DNA of 64,000 bases from Cognatiluteimonas lumbrici (GCF_006476065.1 NZ_ML636798.1:1562207-1626206); one strand, 5' to 3'. Positions 44,800-55,327 are shown, counted from the first letter of the stretch. Notes: generated from the sequence alone by a model not told the origin. Numbers and translations: made by a program.

Positions 44800-45567
44800 T
44801 CAGGCGGCCTCCATCGCCGCCACGATCCGCTCGCGCGCCAGTTCCGCCAGCCGCCTGCGCCCCTGTTCGCTGCCCGGCGCGATCGGGTCCAGGAACCAGG
44901 CCTCGGCCAGCCGCGGCGGTTCGCCGAGCAGGCGCAGGAAGTTGCCGAGGAAGCCCTCGTTGCCGCGGAACGCGACCAGCGACTGCGCGTTGCCGCGCTC
45001 GCCGTAGCGCAACGCCACCGGCTGCACCGGCACGCCCGCCTCGACCGCGGGAGTGAAGATGCGCGCGTGGAACGGGCCGACCTCGTCGCCGGGGCGCGTG
45101 CGTCCCTCGGGGAACACCGCCACCGCGCGTCCGCCGTGCAGGCGCGCCAGCATCTCGTGCATCACCCCGCCCAGCGACTCGCTGTTGCCGCGGGTGTGGA
45201 AGATCGTCTCCGCGCGGGCGGCCATCCAGCCGACCAGCGGCCACCCCTCGATCTCCTTCTTGGCCACGAAGCCCATCATCTTCTGGCTGTGCAGGATCAC
45301 GATGTCCACCCAGCTCACGTGGTTGGCGACGAACATCACCGCGCCCTCCAGCGGCAGCCCGCGCCGGCGCAGGCGGAAGCCGAAGATGCGCATCAGCCAG
45401 GCCGACCACCAGCGCACCGCGCGCTGCTTGGTGCGCTCGCCGCCGAGCATCCACAGCAGTGCGATGGGCAGGTCGATGACCAGGTGCCACACAAGCAGCG
45501 GCACGCGATAGAGGTAGCGCAACCAGCGCACGGGCCAGGCCTCCGCTCGCCGGCCCGGGGCCGGCAC
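44800..45567 (-). CDS. 1-acyl-glycerol-3-phosphate acyltransferase-like protein (PlsC family)
   Basis: A 255-residue protein with an N-terminal membrane helix (about residues 19-42), the acyltransferase box NHVSWVDI (His and Asp of HX4D) and the FPEGRTRPGD box. It probably acylates the sn-2 position of lysophosphatidic acid, or a related acceptor. I start at GTG 45567, which has GAGG five bases before it and begins 19 bases after the YkvA-like gene; the ATG at 45627 would overlap that gene by 41 bases. It is followed directly by the YheT-like gene. Confidence 0.87.
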   Translation of the reverse strand: MPAPGRRAEAWPVRWLRYLYRVPLLVWHLVIDLPIALLWMLGGERTKQRAVRWWSAWLMRIFGFRLRRRGLPLEGAVMFVANHVSWVDIVILHSQKMMGFVAKKEIEGWPLVGWMAARAETIFHTRGNSESLGGVMHEMLARLHGGRAVAVFPEGRTRPGDEVGPFHARIFTPAVEAGVPVQPVALRYGERGNAQSLVAFRGNEGFLGNFLRLLGEPPRLAEAWFLDPIAPGSEQGRRRLAELARERIVAAMEAA

Positions 45568-45586
45568 CGATGCCTCAGGTGTCGTA

Positions 45587-46201
45587 TCAGGTGAACCGGA
45601 ACATGCCCGGCCGCCAGGACCGCGCATAGCTCCGGCGTCCGCCGGCGTAACCGCTGCTGGAGCCGTAGCCGGCGCCCATGGTGCGCTCGCGGCGGCGGTG
45701 CATGCGCTCGACCAGTTCGTCGCGGCGCGCGGCGAGCCACTCGGTGCGGCCGACCTTGTCGGCCTCGAGGCCGCGGATCTCGGCCTGGCCCTCGCGGAAC
45801 TCGCAGAACTCGTCGTAGGCGTCGAGCTCGTGCTGCAGCTCGCGCACCGACAGCTCGATCATGATCGCGTCGTCGAGGTAGCCAAGCACCGGGGCGTGGT
45901 CGGGAATGACGTCGTCCGGGTCGCAGAAGTAGGCCAGCGCCGCGAGCACGCGCTGGCGGTCGTCGCCGTCCAGCGCCCAGGCTTCGTCGCGGACCATCGC
46001 GATCATGTCGTCCACCCGCAGCAGCCGCTGCATGATGAAGTCCGGCAGTTCGCGGCCCTGCGCCTCGGTCAGCAGCTTGGCTGCGCAGTCCACGATCTCG
46101 GCGTCCGGCTTGCCCTCGGCCGCCTTCGCCGCCGATGCCATGGCCGACCGGAAGTGTTCAAGGTCGCGGTCGTTGAGTTCGAAGTTGAGCGAGATCGACA
46201 T
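45587..46201 (-). CDS. YkvA/DUF1232 protein with a GYG-SSGYA tail
   Basis: A 204-residue protein. The N-terminal part (1-70) is helical, and residues about 85-125 carry the DUF1232 block (ALAYFCDPDDVIPDHAPVLGYLDDAIMIE). A helix rich in Arg and Glu (135-172) leads to an unusual tail: GAGYGSSSGYAGG, then RRSYA, Trp and a final MFRFT. The same tail occurs on the 63-residue protein at 46763-46954. The ykvA function is unknown; the family is linked only loosely to envelope or stress. The gene is preceded by a thioesterase and followed by a PlsC-like gene. Confidence 0.87.
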   Translation of the reverse strand: MSISLNFELNDRDLEHFRSAMASAAKAAEGKPDAEIVDCAAKLLTEAQGRELPDFIMQRLLRVDDMIAMVRDEAWALDGDDRQRVLAALAYFCDPDDVIPDHAPVLGYLDDAIMIELSVRELQHELDAYDEFCEFREGQAEIRGLEADKVGRTEWLAARRDELVERMHRRRERTMGAGYGSSSGYAGGRRSYARSWRPGMFRFT

Positions 46202-46254
46202 GGCGGGCGTCCGTGTGCGGTAGTCGTGGCGGAGACGACAAGCCTAGCAAATGT

Positions 46255-46677
46255 TCAGCGGCGCGCGACCACCGCCAGCGTCAGCCTGGACACGCAGGCG
46301 AGCCGGCCGTGGTCGTCCTCGATGCGGATCTCCCAGACCTGGGTGCTGCGGCCCACGTGCAGCGGCCGCGCGGTGCCGGTGACCGTGCCCTCGCGCACCC
46401 CGGCCAGGTGGTTGGCGTTGATCTCGATGCCGACCACGCCCTGGCCTTCGTCCACGCACATGCCGCCGGCGGTGCTGCCCAGGGTCTCGGCGAGCAGCAC
46501 CGAGGCGCCGCCGTGCAACAGCCCGTACGGCTGGCGAGTGCGTTCGTCCACCGGCATGGTGCCGCGCACGAAGTCGTCGCCGACCTCGGTGAAGACGATC
46601 CCGAGCGGGCGCATCGCGGTGCCCTCGGACAGGGCGTTGAGTTGTTCGACGGTGGCGCGGCGGCGGAAAAGCGACAT
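46255..46677 (-). CDS. PaaI-type hotdog-fold thioesterase
   Basis: A 140-residue acyl-CoA thioesterase of the PaaI/MenI group. It has the substrate-binding helix HGGASVLLAETLGS (Gly-Gly turn and catalytic Glu), a VGIEINANHL strand and a C-terminal WEIRIEDDHGRLACVSRLT strand pair. The acyl-CoA substrate is unknown. I start at the ATG at 46677; the upstream open frame (to 46851) is Ala/Pro-rich without similarity. It lies 53 bases before the YkvA-like gene on the same strand. Confidence 0.88.
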   Translation of the reverse strand: MSLFRRRATVEQLNALSEGTAMRPLGIVFTEVGDDFVRGTMPVDERTRQPYGLLHGGASVLLAETLGSTAGGMCVDEGQGVVGIEINANHLAGVREGTVTGTARPLHVGRSTQVWEIRIEDDHGRLACVSRLTLAVVARR

Positions 46678-46762
46678 CGGGACAGCATAGCCGGGCGGGG
46701 GCACCGCGGCCGGCGCGACGTGGGGGAGGGCCGTCGCGCCGGCGCGGGGCCGGGGAGGGGTT

Positions 46763-46954
46763 TCAGCCGCAGCGGAAGCGCTCGAGGCCGGTCCAGCCGC
46801 TGGCGTAGCGCCGCGGGCTGGCGTAGCCGCTGGAGTTGCCGTAGCCGACACCGAAGGCCCGCTCGCGGTACACCGCGCGGCGGCCGGGGCGCACGGCCTC
46901 GCTGCCGATGGAGCGGGGCTCGCTGGAGGGGAGGTTCGAACTGCGGGTCTTCAT
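46763..46954 (-). CDS. 63-residue protein ending in the GYG-SSGYA tail
   Basis: A short protein with no signal or membrane segment that I can see. GGAGG lies nine bases before its ATG, which supports expression. Residues 1-28 are Ser/Pro/Arg-rich. Residues 29-63 repeat the end of the YkvA protein: RER, then GVGYGNSSGYASPRR, YA, Trp, and a final RFRCG. The similarity is visible in DNA too, so the two tails share origin. The final CG and the Gly/Ser/Tyr core resemble substrates of modification or sorting enzymes, but nothing in the window shows such an enzyme. Function unknown. Confidence 0.72.
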   Translation of the reverse strand: MKTRSSNLPSSEPRSIGSEAVRPGRRAVYRERAFGVGYGNSSGYASPRRYASGWTGLERFRCG

Positions 46955-47073
46955 GGCAATGGTCCTCCGGGGACCGTCTTGGTGAATTGGTGTGCTGGTA
47001 GCCTATAACACCATCCCAAGGCGTCCATGTGCCGGAGGTCACCCGTGCGGGGGCTGTTGCCGGAGGTTCAGGG

Positions 47074-47148
47074 AAAAGGGCCGCCTGGGCGGCTCCTGTT
47101 GTCGCGGCGCAAGCGCCGCTCCTACAGGGGTGGTGGCGCCGCTCCTAC
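47074..47148. repeat. Palindromic repeat cluster after the phospholipase D-like gene
   Basis: GGGAAAAGGGCCGCCTGGGCGGCTCCTG, a CGCGGCGCAAGCGCCGCTCCTAC unit and a second GCGCCGCTCCTAC unit lie in tandem. The last GTAG (minus strand) forms the TAG stop of the phospholipase D-like gene. The rest of the gap back to 46955 holds only the upstream region of the 63-residue gene. Confidence 0.82.
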
Positions 47149-49082
47149 AGGATGGGGGCGAGGCCGGCGCCGAAGGCGATGACGATGCGGGTCATCAGCG
47201 GGCGGAAGCCCAGCGCCACCTCGGGGAAGTCACCAACCGGGCGGTAGCAGTCCTGGAAGCCGGGGTCGAACGGCGACAAGGGCCGCGGGCAGTCCGGGCC
47301 GGGCTCGAACTCGTAGCTGGTCGCGTAGCGTACCGGCCACAGGTCGAAGATCGGCATCCGCTCCGAGAGCTTGGCCAGCGTGTACTCCAGGCCGGAGAAC
47401 AGCGGCGGATCGGGCCGGCGCGCGATCGTCCACGCGTTCTCCGGGGCGATGTCGCGGCGGATGCTGGCCGCGAGCGCTCGCGCGAACGCCGGGTCCTCGA
47501 TCACCACCGCGCTCTCGGTGTTGTAGTGGTCGCCGCGCGGGTCGAAGTTGTGGGTGCCGACCACGCCGACGCGCCCGTCCACCACCAACGACTTGGCATG
47601 CAGGCCGACGCGCACGCCGGCGCGTTCCAGCGGCACGCGCTCGTTGGCGCTCCGGCGCGCATAGCGCAGCGCCGCGTACTCGGCCTGCAGCGGGCGCCGG
47701 TAGCGCTCGGCGCGTGCACCGCGCATGCGCCGCGCTTCGACCAGCTCCTGCCGCACCCGCTCCACTTCCTCGGCAGTCGGCACCGGCGGCAGCGTCGCGC
47801 CGGTCGCCGAGAGGTCGATCGGCGCGCTCGCCGGGAACGGCTTGAACTCGTGGATCTCGAAGCCGAAGTCGCGCAGGTAGCGGCGCTTGTACTTGTGCGA
47901 GAGCGCGTAGGTGATGAACGAATCGGTCGCGGCGAGCGAGTTGGTGGACACGACCACGCGCGGCGCGTCCTCGCGCCGGTGCAGGGTGCGGAACATGTCC
48001 TGCGCCGGCCCGGACAGCACCAGGTACGGCGTCTGCAGCAGGACCACGTCCTCGGCCGACTCGATCAGCCCGCGCAGCACCGTGGTGGCCTCGCCGTGCC
48101 CGGCCTGCCCGCCGTCGTGCTTCTCCGGCAGGTCGGCGATGTAGCCGACGCCGGCCACCGGCAGCGCGGCCTGCGCCAGGGCCTCGATGCGCGCCGGGTC
48201 GCCGGCTTCGCTGCGCACCTGCATCACCCGCTGCGGCAGCGCGAACTCCGGCTTCGGCGGCGGCGGCACGCCCTTTTCGAGCAGCTGCCCGCCCACGTCC
48301 ACCAGCTGCGAGGGCGGCACGCTGCGCGGGTCCTGCCAGAAGGCCTCGAAGTTGGCGCCCATCTCGCGCGCCACCGGCCCGGCCACCAGGATGTCGCGGT
48401 CGCGGAAGTTGTACTCGGGATCCCAGTCGTAATAGTCGTCCTGGTAGTTGCGCCCGCCGGTGATCCCGATCGCGCCGTCCACCAGCAGCAGCTTGCTGTG
48501 CATGCGGCGGTTGAGGCGGTTCCAGCAGCAGGCTGCCGCCAGCACGTACATCGGGTAGCTCAGGCGCGCGCGGTCGAGCACCGGGTTGTAGATGCGGATC
48601 GAGAAGTTGGCGTGCGCACCGGCCAGCCCGGCCAGCGTGTCCACCCGCTTGAGCGCCGAGAGCTGGTCCACCAGCACGCGCACGCGCACGCCGCGGCGGG
48701 CAGCCCGCAGCAGTTCGTCGAGGAACAGCTGGCCGGCATCGTCCTCGTCGAAGATGTAGGTCTGCAGGTCGATCGCTGTGGTCGCGCTGCGGATCAGGTC
48801 CAGGCGCGCGACCATCGCGTCCTGGCCGCTGTCGAGCAGCAGCGCGTAGTGGCGCGGCGCCCCCGGCGCGCTCTCGACGAAGGCGCGCGCGGCGAGCTGG
48901 TGCAGCGCCGACGGACGCGCGCAGGCGTCCGGGCGGTCGCAGTCCAGCTCGGTGCTGCGCGCGGCTTCGACCAGCGCCGCGCTGCGCGCGCGTTCCTCCG
49001 GCGACAGCGTGGCGCAGGCGGTCCCCGCCAGCAGCGCCAGCACCAGCAGCGCGCGCGCGGCCAGGGTCATGCCGGGCTTCAT
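47145..49082 (-). CDS. Phospholipase D-like lipoprotein (cardiolipin synthase C-like)
   Basis: A 645-residue protein. A signal peptide with lipobox LAGTAC (Cys at about 23) places it in the envelope. It carries two HKD motifs, HSKLLLVDG with ITGGRN after it, and HAKSLVVDG with VGTHNFDPRG after it, so the phospholipase D active site is complete. ClsC (YmdC) of E. coli is the best-known relative and makes cardiolipin from phosphatidylglycerol and phosphatidylethanolamine with a partner. The start ATG overlaps the yceI stop (ATGA). The stop TAG lies in a GTAG repeat. It ends the six-gene unit. Confidence 0.85.
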   Translation of the reverse strand: MKPGMTLAARALLVLALLAGTACATLSPEERARSAALVEAARSTELDCDRPDACARPSALHQLAARAFVESAPGAPRHYALLLDSGQDAMVARLDLIRSATTAIDLQTYIFDEDDAGQLFLDELLRAARRGVRVRVLVDQLSALKRVDTLAGLAGAHANFSIRIYNPVLDRARLSYPMYVLAAACCWNRLNRRMHSKLLLVDGAIGITGGRNYQDDYYDWDPEYNFRDRDILVAGPVAREMGANFEAFWQDPRSVPPSQLVDVGGQLLEKGVPPPPKPEFALPQRVMQVRSEAGDPARIEALAQAALPVAGVGYIADLPEKHDGGQAGHGEATTVLRGLIESAEDVVLLQTPYLVLSGPAQDMFRTLHRREDAPRVVVSTNSLAATDSFITYALSHKYKRRYLRDFGFEIHEFKPFPASAPIDLSATGATLPPVPTAEEVERVRQELVEARRMRGARAERYRRPLQAEYAALRYARRSANERVPLERAGVRVGLHAKSLVVDGRVGVVGTHNFDPRGDHYNTESAVVIEDPAFARALAASIRRDIAPENAWTIARRPDPPLFSGLEYTLAKLSERMPIFDLWPVRYATSYEFEPGPDCPRPLSPFDPGFQDCYRPVGDFPEVALGFRPLMTRIVIAFGAGLAPIL

Positions 49083-49648
49083 GCCGACCCCCCTGCCAGC
49101 CGGATGCGCAGGAAGAAGTTCACCTCGTCGCGGATCGCGATGCGCCAGCGGCCCATGTCGTAGCGGTTGCGGTCGACCGCCCCGCCGGCGAACACGTCGC
49201 AGTCGATGCCCGGGCGGGCGCAGTCGGACGGCGACACGAAGAAGGTCTCGCGCCGGGAGATGCCGCGGATGGTCAACGTGCCGTCGAGCTCGCCACCCTC
49301 CTTCAGCAGCGACGGCGGATACGGCTCCGACACGAATTCGACCGTCGGCCAGTGGGCGACGTCGAAGAAGCCGCTGCCGCGCGCGAAGCGCGTGTAGCCG
49401 GGATGGTCGGCGATCTCGACGCCGGCGGTCTCCAGTGCCATGTGGACCCGGCGGCGACCGTCGGGCAGGGTCTCGATGCGCCCTTCGACGGCGCTGAAGC
49501 GGCCGTGCAGCACCTGGCCCCAGCGGGTGCGCAGCTCGAAGCCCACGCGCGAGGCCTGCGCGTCGATGTCGGTCGCCAGCACCCACCCTGCCGCGGCAAG
49601 CAGCGCCGCCCCGGCCAGCCAGGCGACACCGTGCCGGCGGGGGTTCAT
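49079..49648 (-). CDS. YceI family lipocalin-like periplasmic protein
   Basis: A 189-residue protein of the YceI family: a signal or anchor segment (about residues 8-26) followed by the lipid-binding beta-barrel (DIDAQASRVGFELRTRWGQVLHGRFSAVEGRI at the start, GELDGTLTIRGISRRETF near the middle). Family members bind polyisoprenoids or fatty acids in the periplasm. Its start overlaps the sixA stop and its stop overlaps the start of the phospholipase D-like gene, so it is translationally coupled on both sides. Confidence 0.9.
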   Translation of the reverse strand: MNPRRHGVAWLAGAALLAAAGWVLATDIDAQASRVGFELRTRWGQVLHGRFSAVEGRIETLPDGRRRVHMALETAGVEIADHPGYTRFARGSGFFDVAHWPTVEFVSEPYPPSLLKEGGELDGTLTIRGISRRETFFVSPSDCARPGIDCDVFAGGAVDRNRYDMGRWRIAIRDEVNFFLRIRLAGGSA

Positions 49649-50121
49649 GGCCACCAGAAGGAGGCGAGGCTCGCGATGCCCGGTTCGAACGGCGTGTCCC
49701 CGGGCAGCGACAGCACCGCGATCGCTCCCGGCGGCATGCCGCGGTAATCGCCGGACTGGCCGCTGTGCATGAGCGCCAGCAAGCGCTCCAGCCCGGGGTT
49801 GTGGCCGACCAGCAGCAGCCGTTCGGCCTCGTCCTGCGCTTCGGCCAGCGCCAGCAGGTCGCCCGGCGTGGCCTCGTAGATCGCCGGCTCGAGGCGTTGC
49901 TCGACGTAGCCGATCACATCGAGCACCGCTTCCAAGGTCTCGCGCGTGCGCCGCGCCGGCGAGCACAGCACGCAGTCGGGCACCAGCCCGTGCTCGAGCA
50001 GCCAGCGGCCCGCGGCCTCGGCTTCGGCCAGCCCTTCCGGCGACAGCGGCCGGTCGAGGTCGGCCTGGCCGGCGCTCGCGGCCTCGGCGTGGGCGTGGCG
50101 CAGCAGGATCAATTCACGCAT
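49645..50121 (-). CDS. sixA: Phosphohistidine phosphatase SixA
   Basis: A 158-residue histidine-phosphatase-superfamily protein with the RHG-type motif LLRHAHAE (His9) and the second conserved His in VGHNPGLERL. In E. coli SixA removes phosphate from the HPt domain of the hybrid kinase ArcB and from the nitrogen PTS. Here a hybrid kinase with its own HPt domain lies two genes upstream in the same transcription direction, which points to a local target. I start at the ATG at 50121. Confidence 0.93.
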   Translation of the reverse strand: MRELILLRHAHAEAASAGQADLDRPLSPEGLAEAEAAGRWLLEHGLVPDCVLCSPARRTRETLEAVLDVIGYVEQRLEPAIYEATPGDLLALAEAQDEAERLLLVGHNPGLERLLALMHSGQSGDYRGMPPGAIAVLSLPGDTPFEPGIASLASFWWP

Positions 50122-50159
50122 TGGGTTCACGCATGGACGGCGTCCCGACGGCCTGCGGC

Positions 50160-50795
50160 TCAGGCCTTGCGCAACCAGCGTAGCAGCGGCTGCCAGTCCT
50201 CCTGGTGATTGCGCACCTGCGCCGACTGGTAGTCGAACAGGCTCTTGCCGAGCCCGGTCAGGACCGAATAGGCCTGGGTGTCGCGCAGGGTCGCCACCAG
50301 CGGGTAGGGCCACTGCTTCCACAGGTCGATCGAACCCTGGGAGGCGTTGGTCCAGGGCCGCAGCTTGTTGCCGACCAGACCGATCGGGAGCTCGCCGCGG
50401 CGCACCCGCGCCAGCTTCGCCAGGGTGTCGAGGAACGGCACCGTGGCCTCGATGTCGAGGGTCGAGGGCAGCACCGGCACCACCACGGCGTCGGCGCGCT
50501 CCAGGAACGGCATCAGCTCGTGCGCCATGGCGCCGGCGGCGGCGTCCACCACCACGTACTGGGTGTCTTCGGGGAGTTCGCGCTGCCAGCCGCGGGCGGC
50601 CTTGCTGCCGTCCATCGGCAGCACCGCGCTGTCGAGGCCGGCGCGCTTCTCGGCCCAGCGGGTGGCGGAGCGCTGCGGGTCCGCGTCCACCAGCACCGTG
50701 CGCTGGCCGGCGAGGGCCGCGTTCGCGGCCAGGTGTGTTGCGATGGTGGACTTGCCGACACCGCCCTTGGAACTGGCCACGAGGATCGTCTTCAT
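50160..50795 (-). CDS. ParA-family ATPase (orphan, no parB)
   Basis: A 211-residue MinD/ParA ATPase with the deviant Walker A loop SKGGVGKST (9-17), the switch region VDADPQ and DAAAG, and a helical C-terminus. The start has GGAG six bases upstream. Orphan ParA proteins of this type position large complexes such as chemoreceptor arrays, polar machines or carboxysomes rather than DNA. No ParB or centromere-like repeat is present, so chromosome or plasmid partition is unlikely. It lies between the hybrid kinase (58 bases) and sixA (38 bases). Confidence 0.9.
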   Translation of the reverse strand: MKTILVASSKGGVGKSTIATHLAANAALAGQRTVLVDADPQRSATRWAEKRAGLDSAVLPMDGSKAARGWQRELPEDTQYVVVDAAAGAMAHELMPFLERADAVVVPVLPSTLDIEATVPFLDTLAKLARVRRGELPIGLVGNKLRPWTNASQGSIDLWKQWPYPLVATLRDTQAYSVLTGLGKSLFDYQSAQVRNHQEDWQPLLRWLRKA

Positions 50796-50853
50796 CCGCT
50801 ACTCCGCCGATGGACACGAAGCCGAAGCCTACCATCACCGGCGGGCTCCCCAT

Positions 50854-53112
<2,259 letters not shown>

Positions 53113-53119
53113 GCCGGCG

Positions 53120-54331
53120 TCAGGCGGCCGGCCGGCGCCAGCGCGAGATCGCGCCCGGCAGGTCCTCGCCGGGCACCGCCGCGCCGATCAGGTAGCCCTG
53201 GGCGAAACCGCAGCCGAGCTCGGCCAGCAGCTGCCAGTCCTCCGGGCTCTCCACGCCTTCGGCGACCACTTCCAGCTGCAGCTTGCGCGCCAGGTCGAGG
53301 CTGGCCTCGATCACCGCGCGCTTGCGCGGATCGTTGCCCGCGCCCGACACGAAGTCCTGGTCGATCTTGAGCTCGGTGAAGGGGATCTGCGAGAGCTGCG
53401 CGAGCGAGGAGTAGCCGGTGCCGAAGTCGTCGATGGCGAGGCCGAAGCCCTTCAGGCGCAGGCGCGCGAGCACGCCCAGGCCGCGCGCGGCATCGCTCAC
53501 CAGCGAGCCTTCTGTGATCTCCAGCACCAGGTCCGCCGGCTCCACCCCGAGGTCGCGTACCAGCGCGTGGTAGTGGTCGGCGGCGCCCGGCTCGGCCAGC
53601 GCCGCGGCGCTGACGTTGACCGACACCTGCAGGCGCAGGCCGTGGTCGTCTTCCCAGCGCCGCTTCCAGCGGCAGGCCTGCGCGAGCATGGTGTCGGTCA
53701 GGCGCTGGCCGTGGCCGTCGCGCTCGAGCAGGTGGATGAAGTTGCCGGGGCGCACGACGTGGCCGTCGGGCCGGCGCCAGCGCACCAGCGCCTCGACCGC
53801 GACCACCTTGCCGTTGGTGCATTCCGCCTGCGGCTGGAACCACGCCACCAGCTGGTCGTGCAGCAGCGCTTCGCGCATCTCCTCGCGGCTGACGTCCACC
53901 GGGACTTCGTCCTCGCTGCCCGGATGGCGCTCGCCGAGCGCGTCGAACAGGTTGCGCAGCTTGGCGAGGCTCAGCGGCTTCTCGATGCTCCCCAGCACGC
54001 GCAGGCCGTGGGCGCGGGCCATGGACTGCACCGCGTTGAGCAGTCCCTGGTCCATCGCGCTGACCAGCGCGACCCCCTTGGCCAGGTGCCGCTCGGCGAT
54101 GTGCCCGATGAATTCGACCCCGTCCATGCCCGGCATGTCGAGGTCCACCAGCACGAGGTCAGGAAGCGCCGGCATGCCGTGCAGCACGCCCAGCGCGGCG
54201 GCGCCGTCAGCCGCTTCCCAGACCTGCTCGACGCCCAGTTCCGCCAGCATGCGCAGCGCCATCCTGCGCTGGAATCCGTGGTCCTCGACCACGAGGACCT
54301 TGAGCTCCCCGACGTTCAGCGCCTGCCCCAT
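53120..54331 (-). CDS. Response regulator with c-di-GMP phosphodiesterase (EAL) output
   Basis: A 403-residue protein with a receiver domain (Asp63 in LVDLDMPG, Lys in EKPLS) and an EAL domain from about residue 155. Catalytic and metal residues are in AVEALVRW, NVSAAAL, EITEG, DDFGTGYSS, KIDQDFV and AEGVE, so it should hydrolyse c-di-GMP. The ATG at 54331 has GGGGAG five bases upstream. It opens the co-directional unit with the hybrid kinase, ParA and SixA. Phosphoryl transfer from the HPt of the kinase to Asp63 is the expected signal route. Confidence 0.94.
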   Translation of the reverse strand: MGQALNVGELKVLVVEDHGFQRRMALRMLAELGVEQVWEAADGAAALGVLHGMPALPDLVLVDLDMPGMDGVEFIGHIAERHLAKGVALVSAMDQGLLNAVQSMARAHGLRVLGSIEKPLSLAKLRNLFDALGERHPGSEDEVPVDVSREEMREALLHDQLVAWFQPQAECTNGKVVAVEALVRWRRPDGHVVRPGNFIHLLERDGHGQRLTDTMLAQACRWKRRWEDDHGLRLQVSVNVSAAALAEPGAADHYHALVRDLGVEPADLVLEITEGSLVSDAARGLGVLARLRLKGFGLAIDDFGTGYSSLAQLSQIPFTELKIDQDFVSGAGNDPRKRAVIEASLDLARKLQLEVVAEGVESPEDWQLLAELGCGFAQGYLIGAAVPGEDLPGAISRWRRPAA

Positions 54332-54404
54332 CGCATCTCCCCCGATGCGCCGCTGTCATTGCAGCGTATACCACAGGCGGCACATGCTGGTCAGAGCGGG
54401 CGGG

Positions 54405-55256
54405 TCAGGGCGCGGCGGCGACCAGGTTGCCCTCCGGCGCGCGCGCGGCGGCCAGGATCTGGCGGGCGTCGCGGCCGTCGCAGGCGAACGAACGGCCCTG
54501 CTCCAGCCAGCGCGCGTCGTCGGCGTACGAGAACACCAGGTTGCCGTCCTTGAGCACGTCGATCATCTCGCGCGCCACGTCCTGGCGCAGCGCCGGGCAG
54601 CCCCAGCTGCGGCCGAGGCGGCCCATCGCCGGGATCGCGGAAGGGTTCACGTAGTCGGCGCCGTGGATCACGATCGCGCGGCGGCGGGCATTGTCGTTGA
54701 AGCCCGGGTCCTTGCCGTCCATGCGCAGCGAGTAGCCGTTGCTGCCATAGTAGGTCTCGGCGGTGACGAACAGGCCGAGGCTGGTCGCGTGCGTGCCTTC
54801 CTGGTTGGAGAAGCGGGTGGCCATGTTGCCGCCGCTGCCCTGGCCGTGCGCGACGTACTCGGTGTACAGCAGGTCGGGCTGGCCGGCGTCGGCCAGGTCG
54901 AACACCCACATGCGGCGCTCGGTGGAGGGCATGCTGTAGTCGATCACGGCCAGGCGCGACTCGGCGGACACGTCGCCGTGGTCGAGCGCGCACTGCCGCG
55001 CCTCCAGCGCCAGCGCGAGCACGCCGGGATCGGCCCCGGGCGCGAGGTCGCGCAGCAGCGCGAGCTGCGACTGCACCGGACCGGGCGCGGGCGTTGCCAG
55101 CGGCTGAGGGTCCAGGGCGGCAGCCCGGGCGGCGGGCACGACGGCCTCGGCCACCGAAGCGGCGACGCTGGCGGCCTCGGGGCTGTCGCCCGGGGTATGG
55201 CATCCGCCCACGGCGAGGGCGAGGGCGGCGGTGACGGCAAGGTGAAGGTTTCGCAT
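54405..55256 (-). CDS. Murein L,D-transpeptidase catalytic-domain lipoprotein
   Basis: A 283-residue exported protein. The signal peptide ends in VGGC (Cys19), a lipobox. A long Ala-rich linker precedes the YkuD-like domain (about 95-265) with the active site HGADYVNPS...SWGCPAL, in which the Cys is nucleophile. This variant group of L,D-transpeptidase-like proteins has an SWGCP motif instead of SHGC. It would act on peptidoglycan tetrapeptides or on outer-membrane attachment. I start at ATG 55256. It lies 118 bases downstream of a second L,D-transpeptidase on the same strand, with a stem-loop between them. Confidence 0.85.
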   Translation of the reverse strand: MRNLHLAVTAALALAVGGCHTPGDSPEAASVAASVAEAVVPAARAAALDPQPLATPAPGPVQSQLALLRDLAPGADPGVLALALEARQCALDHGDVSAESRLAVIDYSMPSTERRMWVFDLADAGQPDLLYTEYVAHGQGSGGNMATRFSNQEGTHATSLGLFVTAETYYGSNGYSLRMDGKDPGFNDNARRRAIVIHGADYVNPSAIPAMGRLGRSWGCPALRQDVAREMIDVLKDGNLVFSYADDARWLEQGRSFACDGRDARQILAAARAPEGNLVAAAP

Positions 55257-55327
55257 GGCCTCCACGATACCGACACATGTCCATCATGTGACTGAACATG
55301 GCGGCCGCGCGGAGGCAAGCGTGACGC

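Noticed and set aside
45568-45627. An ATG start at 45627 for the PlsC-like gene.
   Set aside because: It would overlap the YkvA-like gene by 41 bases, while GTG 45567 has GAGG at the right distance and leaves a normal gap.
50160-50795. ParA considered as a sign of a plasmid or integrated element.
   Set aside because: There is no ParB, no replication gene, no integrase and no repeat cluster; composition is that of the chromosome around it.
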